DNA of 64,000 nt from an uncultured Dehalococcoidia bacterium (GTDB lineage: Bacteria > Chloroflexota > Dehalococcoidia > Lucifugimonadales > UBA3495). The notes beneath the pieces are model-generated. The model made no database searches and was not told the origin of the DNA. It saw only the letters and a list, made by a program, of their open reading frames with translations. The translations under genes were made by a program, and so were the position numbers. Within the stretch, counting starts at the first letter, position 1; each line of letters starts with the position of its first letter. Positions 33,309 to 41,682 of the stretch are shown here, piece by piece. The DNA lies in NCBI GenBank assembly GCA_958296225.1, contig OY282456.1, positions 3,814,523-3,878,522 on the forward strand, written 5' to 3'.

Positions 33309-33866
33309 ATGACTACCACACGTAAACTGATGACCGCCGACGAACTGCTGGCGATGCCCAGAGGGTACGGCAAACGCTACGAGCTTATCCGAGGAGTATT
33401 GGTTGAAAAAATGCCTACCGGACATCCTCACAGCGTGGTTGTGGCCATCATTACAACGATATTGAGCATTTTTGTAGGCCCCAGAGGCTATGGCATAGTC
33501 GTCAGCGGCGAACCCGGTTATTTGCTGGAAATCGGGCCGGATACGGTGCGCGCGCCCGATGTGGCCTGGATTGCGCCGGGGCGGATTCCCGAAGGTGCGC
33601 GAGGCTTTCCCAACCTGGCCCCCGACCTAGTGGTGGAGGTGAAATCACCCGGCAACTCCTACCCGGAAATGCGCCGCAAGGCGGAAATGTGGCTCAGCTT
33701 TGGCGCCCGTCAGGTCTGGATGGCCGACCCGGAGCATACCACCATTACCCGGTACGTTCCCGGCGGCGCGCCGGTTGTTCTGGGAGAGGATGAGACGATT
33801 GACGGGGGCGATTTGCTCCCCGGCTTTACGGCTCCGGTATGGAGCCTTTTCCGCTGGCAGAGGTAG
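33309..33866 (+). CDS. Uma2 family endonuclease-like protein, short type
   Basis: 185 aa without tail. It is the classic Uma2 layout: 'LMTADELLAMPRGYGKRYEL' and 'IRGVLVEKMPTGHPHS' at the start, 'GPDTVRAPDVAWIAPGRIPE' with the PD Asp, 'NLAPDLVVEVKSPGNSYPEM' with E-V-K (a complete PD-ExK set), 'WLSFGARQVWMADPEHTTI' and 'TIDGGDLLPGFTAPVWSLF'. This is the copy closest to the founding family consensus. It has its own promoter. A 13-base direct repeat GGTAGTGACTTTG brackets its stop codon. Confidence 0.9.
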   Translation: MTTTRKLMTADELLAMPRGYGKRYELIRGVLVEKMPTGHPHSVVVAIITTILSIFVGPRGYGIVVSGEPGYLLEIGPDTVRAPDVAWIAPGRIPEGARGFPNLAPDLVVEVKSPGNSYPEMRRKAEMWLSFGARQVWMADPEHTTITRYVPGGAPVVLGEDETIDGGDLLPGFTAPVWSLFRWQR

Positions 33867-33886
33867 TGACTTTGGAGGTAGTGACT

Positions 33887-35023
33887 TTGACTGATATGAC
33901 CGCAACGCCATCCGACACGGCCAACCGCGCCCCGGACTTTGCCTTAGACTTTCTTGCCCGCCTGGGGGCGCAGCCGGCCGTCGCTTTTCACGAGAACGGC
34001 GTGGCAACCGCCGTCCGCGGCGCACTAACCGAGATTGGCGTATCCTGGCGCACGGACAGCTTTGGCAATATCATCGCGCACATCGGCGGCAGCGCGGCCG
34101 GCAGCCACCCGGCCATCGCATTCATGGCCCACATGGACCATCCGGGCTTTGAGATAGTGGGGCGCGACGGGGATTATCTGATTGGCCAGGCCCTGGGCGG
34201 CGTGCCGGAGGGGGCCTTTGCCGCCAACGTGCCGCTGCAAGTCATCCTGCCCGCCGGCCGTCGCATCGCCGCCGAAACCGTGGGGCCTTATGGCGAGGAG
34301 CGGGAGCGGCAGGCGCAAATTCGTCTGCTAGCGTCGTCGTCTGATGCGGTCCCCATCCCGTCGCCGGCCGTTTTTGACCTGCCCGATTTCAGCATTGAGG
34401 ATGACTACCTGGTGATGCGGGCCGCCGACGACCTGGCCGGCTGCGGCTGCATCCTGTCCGCGCTGGCGTCATTGCGCGATGAGCCGCCGGCCGGCGACGT
34501 GTACGGCGTGTTCACCCGCGCCGAGGAAGTGGGACTGGTGGGAGCGCGGCTGCTGGCCGAGGCGGGTACACTGCCCGGCGATACGCTGGTAGTGTCGCTG
34601 GAATCATCGAGAACATTGCCCGGTGCGGAGATTGGCGGCGGCCCGGTCATCCGCGTCGGCGACGCGGGCAGCACTTTCAACTCCGATGCGGAGTCGGCGC
34701 TAATCCGGGCGCGGGAAGCGCTGACGGCGCGCCAGCCCGATTTTCGCGCGCAACGCCAGCTGATGAGCGGCGGCGTTTGCGAGGCCAGCGCCTTTCTCGC
34801 CTACGGTTATCGTGCCACCGGCGTCGCTTTCCCGTTGGGCAACTACCACAACGGCGCGCCCGATGGCTCTATCGCTGCCGAGTACATTCACCGGGACGAC
34901 TATTGGAACGGCGCGGCGCTGGTCGCCGAGGCCGCCCGGCAAGTTCCCATGCGGTGGGATACGGCGTTCAGCCGCCGCATCCGCCAGGTGCCCGACGGGA
35001 TGCGGGCGCGGCTGGGCGGGTGA
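33887..35023 (+). CDS. M42-like zinc aminopeptidase/peptidase
   Basis: Zinc-dependent exopeptidase of the M42/M20 type. Metal and catalytic motifs: 'FMAHMDHPGF' (first His/Asp), 'RAADDLAGCG' (bridging Asp), 'FTRAEEVGLVGARLL' (catalytic Glu and ligand Glu), 'VSLESSRTLPGAE' and the last ligand in 'GNYHNGAPDGS'. All five positions are seen. TTG 33887 is proposed as the start because a GGAGG site (33874-33878) is 8 bases upstream; ATG 33896 is the alternative. 378 aa. Peptide substrate unknown. Confidence 0.85.
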   Translation: MTDMTATPSDTANRAPDFALDFLARLGAQPAVAFHENGVATAVRGALTEIGVSWRTDSFGNIIAHIGGSAAGSHPAIAFMAHMDHPGFEIVGRDGDYLIGQALGGVPEGAFAANVPLQVILPAGRRIAAETVGPYGEERERQAQIRLLASSSDAVPIPSPAVFDLPDFSIEDDYLVMRAADDLAGCGCILSALASLRDEPPAGDVYGVFTRAEEVGLVGARLLAEAGTLPGDTLVVSLESSRTLPGAEIGGGPVIRVGDAGSTFNSDAESALIRAREALTARQPDFRAQRQLMSGGVCEASAFLAYGYRATGVAFPLGNYHNGAPDGSIAAEYIHRDDYWNGAALVAEAARQVPMRWDTAFSRRIRQVPDGMRARLGG

Positions 35024-35033
35024 GGCCGCGCGT

Positions 35034-35746
35034 TTAGCGTCCTTCTTGCAGACGACGGATTTGCTCGCGCAGCATTTGGTTTTCCGCCTCGGCGGCCAGC
35101 CGCGCCGCCTCGCTTTCGCGGTGGTTGAGCAGCCATTCCCCGCTCACCGGGTCATACAGCCGCAGCTCCAGGCCGCCGCGATGGCAGATGTCCAGGCCGA
35201 GCAGGGCGCTGTAGCCGCGCAATATGCCGTCGGCGTCCGCGGCTATGGGTATCGGCTGATATGCTCCGCCACCAGCCGCTCGCCCGCCAAGGCCGGCGTG
35301 AAACACTCTCCCGTCGGGTCGAACCGCCAATACTCCGTAACCCCAATCCTCCGGTAAATGTCGCGCTTTTCGACCAGGTCCCGCCGGTGGGTGCGCCGCG
35401 AAGCGACCTCCAGCACGAAATCCGGCGCTTTGCCTTCCCGCCAGACGAACCAGGAACGGCGGGGGTGATTGCCGGCCGCGTCGAACACCACGAACACGTC
35501 GGGGGCTACGCGCACCGTGCTGTCGTTCATCCGGTAATAGACCAGCATATTGCCGATAACGTACACGTCGGGGCGGTTGCCAAACCGGTTGCGCATAGCG
35601 GAGACGGTTTCCGTCAAAGGGACGTACTGGTATTCGGTTTCTGCCAAGCGTTCACCGTCCTCGGATGGGTATTCAATGGATAGGTCATCGCTGATGGCCG
35701 CGTCCGGCGGATGCGGTAGGGGGGTTTTGACGGGCCTGGTGACCAT
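35034..35746 (-). pseudogene. Frameshifted Uma2 family gene
   Basis: Reading from 35746, the first frame has 'NRPDVYVIGNMLVYYRMNDS', 'VRVAPDVFVVFDAAGNHPRR', 'APDFVLEVASRRTHRRD' and 'GVTEYWRFDPTGECFTPALA', but it stops soon after 'GERLVAEHISRYP' at 35243. The next frame continues correctly with 'GAYQPIPIAADADGILRGYS', 'LELRLYDPVSGEWLLNHRES' and a coiled tail 'AENQMLREQIRRLQEGR' to 35034. Loss of one G in GTGGCGGGAGCA (about 35265-35270) explains the break. The catalytic core is upstream of the lesion, so a truncated product is still conceivable, or the base may be a sequencing error. Confidence 0.85.
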
Positions 35747-35920
35747 AGCTGCTATGCTCCGATGGAATGTCCGGCGATGGGATGTCCGGTTCCGGCCGTG
35801 CCGTGGAAGTGATTATAGCAGGAGGATTGGGCGCGGCGGCCCGTTCACGGGCGGGCCCGGTTTGTTACAATGCAACCGTATTTCCATACTACACTACCGA
35901 CTTACAGGAGGCGCAGCAGT

Positions 35921-36583
35921 ATGCCAGTTCATCATCAGGCCCAGGGTGCGGGCGATGTTATCGTCCACAAGATTGAAAACATGGGGTCGCTGGGCAACAA
36001 CGGCTACATCGTAGTCTGCCCGGAGACCAACCAGGGGGTTTGCATCGACACCCCCGCCGAGCCGGAAAAGATGATTGACGAAGTGAACGCACACGGTATC
36101 GACGTGCAGGCGATACTGATTACCCACGGCCACCAGGACCACCTGGCCGGCTACACCGAAATCACCGGCAGCATCGGCGCGCCGGCGGCGATTGGCGGGC
36201 CGGATGCGGGGCTGCCGCCCAGCCCGCCGCAGCGCAGCCTCAGCGACGGCGACACTATCGCCTTTGGCAACCGGACCATGCAGGCGTTGAGCACGCCGGG
36301 CCACACCGACGGGTCAACGTGCTTCCTGGTGGGCAATCATCTGTTCTCCGGCGACACTCTCTTTCCCGGCGGGCCGGGCCGGTCGCGCAGCCCGGAGGCA
36401 TTGCAGCAGGAGTTGAACAGCATCAGCAGCAAGCTGCTCACCCTGCCCGATGACACCAACGTTTACGCCGGACACGGGCCGGAGGACAGCACCATCGGAG
36501 AGGCGCGGCGGCGCTACACGGTGTTTATGTCCAAGTCGCACCCGGCCGACCTGCAGGGCGACGTGGACTGGCTGAATACCTGA
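35921..36583 (+). CDS. MBL-fold metallo-hydrolase (glyoxalase II-like)
   Basis: 220 aa. Metallo-beta-lactamase signature 'ITHGHQDHLAGYTEI' (HxHxDH, about residue 68), 'LSTPGHTDGSTCFLVG' (second His), 'LFSGDTLFPGGPGRS' (bridging Asp) and 'VYAGHGPEDSTIGEA' (last His). The N-terminus has 'MGSLGNNGYIVVC', the usual first strand. Start ATG 35921 follows AGGAG by 10 bases. A TACAAT at 35866-35871 may be its -10 box; the -35 is weak. The gene is followed after one base by the M16 protease gene, so the two form an operon. Confidence 0.9.
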   Translation: MPVHHQAQGAGDVIVHKIENMGSLGNNGYIVVCPETNQGVCIDTPAEPEKMIDEVNAHGIDVQAILITHGHQDHLAGYTEITGSIGAPAAIGGPDAGLPPSPPQRSLSDGDTIAFGNRTMQALSTPGHTDGSTCFLVGNHLFSGDTLFPGGPGRSRSPEALQQELNSISSKLLTLPDDTNVYAGHGPEDSTIGEARRRYTVFMSKSHPADLQGDVDWLNT

Positions 36584-36584
36584 T

Positions 36585-37850
36585 ATGTACCGTCGCACGG
36601 TTCTAAACAACGGCCTGCGGGTGCTGACGGCAGAGATGCCCCACACTCGCAGCGTCGCTATGTTCATCGCAGTGGGCGCCGGTTCCCGCTACGAGCCGGC
36701 GGAGCTGGCCGGCCTGTCCCACTTCCTGGAGCACCTGCCATTTAAGGGAACCCGCCGTTGGCCGACGGCGCTGGCGATTTCCGAGGCGGTGGAGGGTGTT
36801 GGCGGCATGATGAACGCCGCCACCGACCGGGAGATGACGTCGTTCTGGTGCAAGGTAGCCAGCGTCCATGCCGACCGCGCGCTGCCGGTTATCCTGGACC
36901 TGGTGCGCCATCCGCTGCTGGACCCCGCCGAGATGGAAAAGGAGCGGGAGGTCATTCTGGACGAGCTGCGGACGACCAATGACTACCCCGGGGAAGTGTG
37001 CGGCCTGCTCATCGACCGCGCCCTTTGGCCGGAGCAGGCCATGGGCCGGGACGTGGGCGGCACTGCTGACAGCGTTGCCGCCATCAATCTTGACGACGTG
37101 CGCCGGTATATGGAACGTCAATACTGCCCTAACAACACGGTCATCGGCATCGCCGGCGGCATCAGCCACGACGCTGCCGTGCGATTAATTGCCGGCGCAA
37201 CCGACGACTGGCAACCGGCTGAGGCGCTGCTTTGGGAGCCGGCGACAGCGCCGACCGCCGACGCCCCCGCTATTTTGCTCGACCACCGCGTTACCGAGGA
37301 CACCAGCATCTGCATTGGCCTGCCGGGCTTGGCACTTGCCGACTCTGACCGCTATGCCGCCACCGTGCTCAACGGCGTGCTCGGCGACGGGATGAGCAGC
37401 CGGCTGTTTCAGAATCTCCGGGAAAACCGGGGCCTGACCTACGATTGTCACAGCGCCATCAGCAGTTACCGCGACTGCGGCGCGCTGGTGGTGTCTTGCG
37501 GCACTGAGCCGGGCCGGGCGGCGGAGGCGGTGGCAGCGACGCAAGAGGAACTGTCCGCGCTGCTGAGTCCGGCTCCTGAATCGGAGGTACACAAGGCCCG
37601 CGAATACATCAAAGGCCGCCTGCTGATGCGGATGGAGGACTCCCGCGCGGTGGCCTCCTGGCTGGCGTCGCAAGAGTTGCTGATGGATGAAATCACCACC
37701 CCCGACGAAACCGCCGCCCGAATTGACGGCGTAACTCCGGCGGACATATTGCGGACCGCGGAGCGGCTCGTCGATACCAGCGCTTTGCGACTGGCGATAG
37801 TGGGGCCGCACGATGATGTTGGCGAGTTCACGGCGGCGCTGGGGGGTTAG
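36585..37850 (+). CDS. M16 family zinc peptidase
   Basis: Inverted zinc protease of the pitrilysin/processing-peptidase family, 421 aa. The active-site motif is 'GLSHFLEHLPFKGTRRWP' (HxxEH, H46, E49, H50) with the distal Glu in 'EKEREVILDELRTTND' about 75 residues later, and the R/Y region near 'LRENRGLTYDCHSAISSY' in the C-terminal half. Family members of this size are often soluble and act as single chains or pairs; no second inactive M16 gene is nearby. It starts immediately after the MBL gene. Confidence 0.9.
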   Translation: MYRRTVLNNGLRVLTAEMPHTRSVAMFIAVGAGSRYEPAELAGLSHFLEHLPFKGTRRWPTALAISEAVEGVGGMMNAATDREMTSFWCKVASVHADRALPVILDLVRHPLLDPAEMEKEREVILDELRTTNDYPGEVCGLLIDRALWPEQAMGRDVGGTADSVAAINLDDVRRYMERQYCPNNTVIGIAGGISHDAAVRLIAGATDDWQPAEALLWEPATAPTADAPAILLDHRVTEDTSICIGLPGLALADSDRYAATVLNGVLGDGMSSRLFQNLRENRGLTYDCHSAISSYRDCGALVVSCGTEPGRAAEAVAATQEELSALLSPAPESEVHKAREYIKGRLLMRMEDSRAVASWLASQELLMDEITTPDETAARIDGVTPADILRTAERLVDTSALRLAIVGPHDDVGEFTAALGG

Positions 37851-37858
37851 CGAGCGTA

Positions 37859-38764
37859 TTACAGGGAGTTGTAGCCGGGCTGCCTTTCGAACATTCGTGA
37901 TTGGTTGCAAGCCGGTTCCTGTGACTTGCTCCGGCCGTCGCCGTTTTCTGCCGGTAGGTCGTAATTCAGAACCAAAATCTCCTTGTTTAAAGTTCGCTTC
38001 CGTCGGTTTCCATCAGCGTTACTGGCAGCAGCGCGCATCCCCGACGCCGATTGAATCGGGACGATGTTGTAATGGCGGAATTTTTCCCGCACTTCATCCG
38101 TGTCGTATGATGATAGCATCCACTTGCCCCGCGCTTCGCCTAGACGTTGTGCGATAGCCGAATGCTCTGCCACTAGTCGCATATTATGTTTATAATTGGC
38201 TCCATTCCCCGGGTAAGGAGGGTCAAGGTACAGAAATGATGTCGGGCGGTCGTAGCGGTCGATGCACTCGCTCCAGTCCAAGTTTTCGATGATGACAGTT
38301 TTGAGGCGGTTGTGCACCGGCTCAATACGTCGCCGCAGCGTTTTCAGTGCGCCGATGAGCCGGTTGCCATGCCCGCCATCAGATGCGCTGGTCTGGAACC
38401 GCGGGTAGGCTGCCTCGCCGCCCCAGCCGGCCATAATCAGGTAATAGAAACGGTGGGCCCGTTCTACTTCGGACAATGACCAAGGCTCAACGTCGGCCAG
38501 CCGGCGGAATTCGCTCCGCGATACCAGTTCCAGGTCAAAGGACTTAATCAGCTCTTCGGGTTGCCGTTTCACCACCCGGAAAAAATTGATTAGCTCTTCA
38601 TCAATGTCATTTAGTACCTCTATTGGGCTGGGCGATTTCCCAAAAAGCACCCATGCGGCACCACCAAAAGGCTCTACATAGCACTGGTGCTCCGGAATTA
38701 GCGGGATGATGAACTTCCGCAACCGGGACTTGCCGCCTACCCACTTGAAAGGGCTGTTAATCAT
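37859..38764 (-). CDS. D12-class (Dam-like) DNA adenine N6-methyltransferase
   Basis: Methylates adenine using S-adenosylmethionine. Motif I 'PFKWVGGKSRLRKFI' (FxxxGGK) is at the N-terminus, 'CYVEPFGGAAWVLFG' follows, and the catalytic 'FLYLDPPYPGNGANYKHN' (DPPY) is about residue 180. Length 301 aa from ATG 38764 (TTG 38785 is the alternative). D12 enzymes commonly recognise GATC or similar sites, but specificity is not readable here. It is divergent from the controller and putative restriction gene, the usual layout of a type II system. The DNA here is less GC-rich than the neighbours. Confidence 0.9.
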   Translation of the reverse strand: MINSPFKWVGGKSRLRKFIIPLIPEHQCYVEPFGGAAWVLFGKSPSPIEVLNDIDEELINFFRVVKRQPEELIKSFDLELVSRSEFRRLADVEPWSLSEVERAHRFYYLIMAGWGGEAAYPRFQTSASDGGHGNRLIGALKTLRRRIEPVHNRLKTVIIENLDWSECIDRYDRPTSFLYLDPPYPGNGANYKHNMRLVAEHSAIAQRLGEARGKWMLSSYDTDEVREKFRHYNIVPIQSASGMRAAASNADGNRRKRTLNKEILVLNYDLPAENGDGRSKSQEPACNQSRMFERQPGYNSL

Positions 38765-38842
38765 CGCTGTACCGTCTTTCTCCAATCGCTGGAACCGGCC
38801 TCCGATCTATCAGAACGGAACGCCTGAATGTCGCTATATGGG

Positions 38843-38869
38843 ACAATATCATATGCTATCTGATATGTC
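38843..38869. promoter_or_regulatory. Putative operator of the XRE/controller gene
   Basis: Inverted arms GACAATATCA (38843-38852 region) and TGATATGTC (38861-38869) around a 9-base centre. It lies directly at the start of the XRE gene in the divergent intergenic region, the place where controller proteins of restriction systems bind. Confidence 0.5.
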
Positions 38870-39107
38870 AATTATCGGCAATCCCGATTTCGTCCGATTC
38901 GGAGAAAAGCTGCGAACTCTTCGTAACCGCCGGGGGCTTACGTTAACCCAACTGGCCGCGGAGTTGGGCTACAAAGGCCACGGTCATTTGAGCGAAATCG
39001 AATCCGGCAAAAAGCTCCCTTCTATCGGCTTGACACTCAAGATTGCCCGCCTGTTCGACGTGAGCACGGACGTGCTTCTCAAAGACGAGCTCGAAATTCC
39101 AGACTAG
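38865..39107 (+). CDS. XRE-family regulator, probable restriction-modification controller
   Basis: 80 aa with one Cro/C1-type helix-turn-helix: 'FGEKLRTLRNRRGLTLTQLA' followed by 'GHLSEIESGKKLPSIGLTLK'. Size and position between a divergent D12 methylase and a downstream gene fit C proteins, which delay restriction expression until methylation is complete. ATGs at 38838, 38853 and 38865 are all possible; 38865 gives the domain with shortest extension. A palindrome overlaps this start, suggesting self-regulation (inference). It is 18 bases from the next gene. Confidence 0.8.
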   Translation: MSIIGNPDFVRFGEKLRTLRNRRGLTLTQLAAELGYKGHGHLSEIESGKKLPSIGLTLKIARLFDVSTDVLLKDELEIPD

Positions 39108-39125
39108 CATTGCAACGAGGCTCTT

Positions 39126-39947
39126 ATGACGCTATCCGACAACCCGGTTGTATTCGCGCATCGACCACCTACCGAAGCTGAACTGACCAAGCTCAGGTTG
39201 TTGCTCAGTACCTTCCAGGACGGAACCGGGATGCTGGCGATTAATAACGGCGCCACGCTTCCTGGCTGGCGAGATTTTGAACGGGCTGTGGCTGTGGCTT
39301 TCGACGGCGTCCCCTCGGAGAACAAGGACGTGATTGATGTTCGTCTGCCGAATCCACTACGCAAAGGCGCGTTCTTTGGGGTTTCTTGCAAGATGCGGAG
39401 AGAGCTGAACCGGAGCAGGCGCGATGGTCGCGTAACTATTGAACTGTCCAACGCGGCACGGGCATTTTGGAATCAGTTAGGCAATGAAGGAATTGCCGCT
39501 GAGAACTATCGCAGCTATGCCCCGGAAGTCGGCAGATTGCTTATCAGCTTGGTCCGCGAATGGCACTCATCAGTAAGCATCGCCTCGGGCGGTAGCGTTG
39601 ACCTTTCCGGAAGCTGCTACTTGACCTTGATGTGGAATCAAAGCGGCGATTATCAGCTGAACCAGTTTCCAATCGATTTACCCGACCCGGCAAATATAAC
39701 CTGGTATTGTCCATTGATAAAGCGCAATGGTGTTTTACAAGCCGGAAATGCCGTGTGCGGAAACGACAATAATGGACGGGTGTTCGAATGGTATGGGCAG
39801 TCCGGTGGCCAGCTCAAATACTACCCAAGGCAGAGCGACGCTCTATGGCAATCGGAAGTATTTCAGCTGGAGCCGTTGCCGCCGGACATCCCGCACGGGT
39901 TGATTTCCAAAGCTGAAGTTTACTATCCGAATCTATGGCCGAAATAG
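39126..39947 (+). CDS. Unrecognised 273-aa protein, candidate type II restriction endonuclease
   Basis: No family recognised. It sits directly downstream of the controller gene and near the D12 methylase, so a restriction nuclease is the expected product. A weak PD-(D/E)xK-like pattern is visible: 'FDGVPSENKDVIDVRLPNPL' then 'FFGVSCKMRREL' (D..., S-C-K). The Asp of 'DVID' and Lys of 'SCK' would be the metal site with an unusual Ser/Cys where Glu/Asp is common. Its C-terminal half is beta-rich ('CYLTLMWNQSGDYQLNQF'). GC is lower than in neighbours. ATG has GAGG 7 bases upstream. Nuclease activity is inference only. Confidence 0.6.
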   Translation: MTLSDNPVVFAHRPPTEAELTKLRLLLSTFQDGTGMLAINNGATLPGWRDFERAVAVAFDGVPSENKDVIDVRLPNPLRKGAFFGVSCKMRRELNRSRRDGRVTIELSNAARAFWNQLGNEGIAAENYRSYAPEVGRLLISLVREWHSSVSIASGGSVDLSGSCYLTLMWNQSGDYQLNQFPIDLPDPANITWYCPLIKRNGVLQAGNAVCGNDNNGRVFEWYGQSGGQLKYYPRQSDALWQSEVFQLEPLPPDIPHGLISKAEVYYPNLWPK

Positions 39948-39991
39948 AAAATTCCAAACGCAGAACCGCCAATTTAAAAGGAGGCAAAACC

Positions 39992-40852
39992 ATGGCCGCC
40001 ACCCGCTACAGCAAGGTCATCCAGCTTTTGGAGGAGGGCAAGCCGGTGTTTGGCACCGGGCTGATTTGGAACGGCAATCTGGACGAGATGACTTACTTTG
40101 CCGATTCCGACTACGACATGGTGATGATTGAGATGGAGCACGAAGGGTTGTCATTTAACAACCTGCGAACCTCGCTCCAATTTTTGCTCAATCGCAAGCG
40201 CGTTGCCGACGGCGGCAGCCTGCAGGCCGACCCCACGCCGGTGGTTCGCATCCCGCCGAACACGCGGGAGCAGAACCAGTGGGTTATCAAGCAGGCGCTG
40301 GATACGGGGGTGTACGGGCTGATTTTGCCCCACCTGGATACGGTGGCCGGCGCGATGTCGGCGGTGCAGGCGGCGCGTTACCCGCAGGTTCCCGGCGTGG
40401 CCGACTTTGAACCCCACGGCGAACGGGGCTGGTGGCAGCGCATCGCGCCCCGCTATTGGGGCCTCTCCGCCGCCGAGTATTACGATGCCGCCGACATCTG
40501 GCCGCTGGACCCGGACGGCAACCTGCTGCTTATGGGCATCGTTGAAGAGCCAACGGGCGTGGGCAACCTGCCGGACATCTTGCGTCAGGTTAAGGGCATC
40601 GGGGCGATTTGGGCCGGCCCGGGCGATATGTCCGTGGCGCTGGGACACCGGGGCAACGCCGGCCACCCGGAAGTACAGGAAATGCTGCTGCGGATTCTCG
40701 GTATCTGCAAAGACGCCGGAGTGCCCTGCGCCGTGGGTTGCACCGCCGCGGAAGTTCCCATGCGGCTGGAGCAGGGGTTCAGCATCCTGATTACGGCGCC
40801 GACGCGCACGGCAGGGGGGCTGGAAGAAGGGCGGCGCATAGCCGGGCGGTAG
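39992..40852 (+). CDS. HpcH/HpaI-type aldolase (2,4-dihydroxyhept-2-ene-1,7-dioate family)
   Basis: TIM-barrel, metal-dependent class II pyruvate aldolase fold (HpcH/HpaI, also citrate lyase-like). Motifs: 'DYDMVMIEMEHEGLSFNNLR' at about 45, 'ADPTPVVRIPPNTREQNQWV', 'QALDTGVYGLILPHLDTVAG' (about 115), 'MGIVEEPTGVGNLPDIL' and 'IWAGPGDMSVALGHRGN' (GPGDLS-like). Arg and Glu/Asp metal positions are conserved. Start ATG 39992 has AAAGGAGG upstream; the open frame before it overlaps the restriction gene end. 286 aa. Substrate unknown. Confidence 0.86.
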   Translation: MAATRYSKVIQLLEEGKPVFGTGLIWNGNLDEMTYFADSDYDMVMIEMEHEGLSFNNLRTSLQFLLNRKRVADGGSLQADPTPVVRIPPNTREQNQWVIKQALDTGVYGLILPHLDTVAGAMSAVQAARYPQVPGVADFEPHGERGWWQRIAPRYWGLSAAEYYDAADIWPLDPDGNLLLMGIVEEPTGVGNLPDILRQVKGIGAIWAGPGDMSVALGHRGNAGHPEVQEMLLRILGICKDAGVPCAVGCTAAEVPMRLEQGFSILITAPTRTAGGLEEGRRIAGR

Positions 40853-40863
40853 CAAGGCAAGCA

Positions 40864-40885
40864 GGGGCGGCTACGTGTCGCCCCC
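40864..40885. terminator. Small hairpin between convergent genes
   Basis: GGGGCG/CGCCCC stem around a 9-base loop between the aldolase stop and the last codons of the Uma2 gene on the other strand. No T run, so only a possible terminator. Confidence 0.3.
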
Positions 40886-40888
40886 GCG

Positions 40889-41554
40889 CTATTGCAGGTC
40901 AAAGAGGTACTGGCGGACGGCGAAGGTGAAACCGGGCAGGACACCTTCGCCGTCCAGCGTTTCCGGGTCGTCAAGGACTTGCGGCTCCGGCTGGCCTTGA
41001 CGGTAGATATAGACGCGGCGCTGGCGGGGGTCAATGAGCCAGCCCAGCCGGGCGCCGCCGTCCATCCAGAGCTGCATCTTGCGCTGCAATGGGCGCAGGT
41101 TGTCGCGGCGGGAGCGGATTTCCACCACGAAGTCGGGGGCGCCGGGAAAGACGGTTTCGCGTTCCTGGTCGGTGGCAGCGTCGTAGCGTTCCTGGGTAAT
41201 CCAGGCGGCGTCGGGGCCGCGAATGGCCCCGGTGGGCAGGAGGAAACGGTTGCTTTGCGACGCGCTGACGCCGCCGTGAGCCAGTTCCCAGTTGCCCAGA
41301 AACAGGGTCATATAATGCTCGCGCCGGCTGCCTTTAAAGCCAACCATAGGCAGAATCACCAGTTCCCCGGCTTCGTTGATTTCCATTTCGTAGAGGTCGT
41401 TGTCCGCGCAGAAATCAATGAACCGGGTCGGGAAGCCGGCGTCCTGGAAGTCGATGCCCAAGGCAGAAAGACGCAGACGGATGGCGCCGGGCGGCTCCGC
41501 AGCAGCAACGACAGCCGGTGAAGTTTGGGGTGGCGCTGCGAGTCGGGTAGTCAT
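40889..41554 (-). CDS. Uma2 family endonuclease-like protein, triplicate copy A
   Basis: Third of three tandem minus-strand paralogues (transcription order C, B, A). 221 aa. 'NDLYEMEINEAGELVILPMV' at about 50, 'RGPDAAWITQERYDAA' with PD, 'FPGAPDFVVEIRSRRDNLRP' with E, 'KMQLWMDGGARLGWLIDPRQ' and 'LDGEGVLPGFTFAVRQYLF'. It is nearly identical to copy B in DNA and protein, with a few changes such as GEGVLPGF for GEDVLPGF. The core lacks the coiled-coil tail. Confidence 0.88.
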   Translation of the reverse strand: MTTRLAAPPQTSPAVVAAAEPPGAIRLRLSALGIDFQDAGFPTRFIDFCADNDLYEMEINEAGELVILPMVGFKGSRREHYMTLFLGNWELAHGGVSASQSNRFLLPTGAIRGPDAAWITQERYDAATDQERETVFPGAPDFVVEIRSRRDNLRPLQRKMQLWMDGGARLGWLIDPRQRRVYIYRQGQPEPQVLDDPETLDGEGVLPGFTFAVRQYLFDLQ

Positions 41555-41629
41555 AGCGCATAGATCGCCTTTAGATGGTGTCTAAAAAGCGCCGGTGAAC
41601 ACGGGCAGAGAGTGCGGGGAGAAGACAAC

Positions 41630-41666
41630 CCCCTCACCCCAACCCTTTCCCACCAGGGGAGAGGGA
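41630..41666. repeat. Palindromic dispersed repeat, copy 2
   Basis: CCCCTCACCCC AACCC and GGGGAGAGGGA arms, in the spacer between Uma2 copies A and B. Part of the ~795-base tandem duplication unit. Confidence 0.7.
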
Positions 41667-41682
41667 GCTTTTAGGCACTCGG

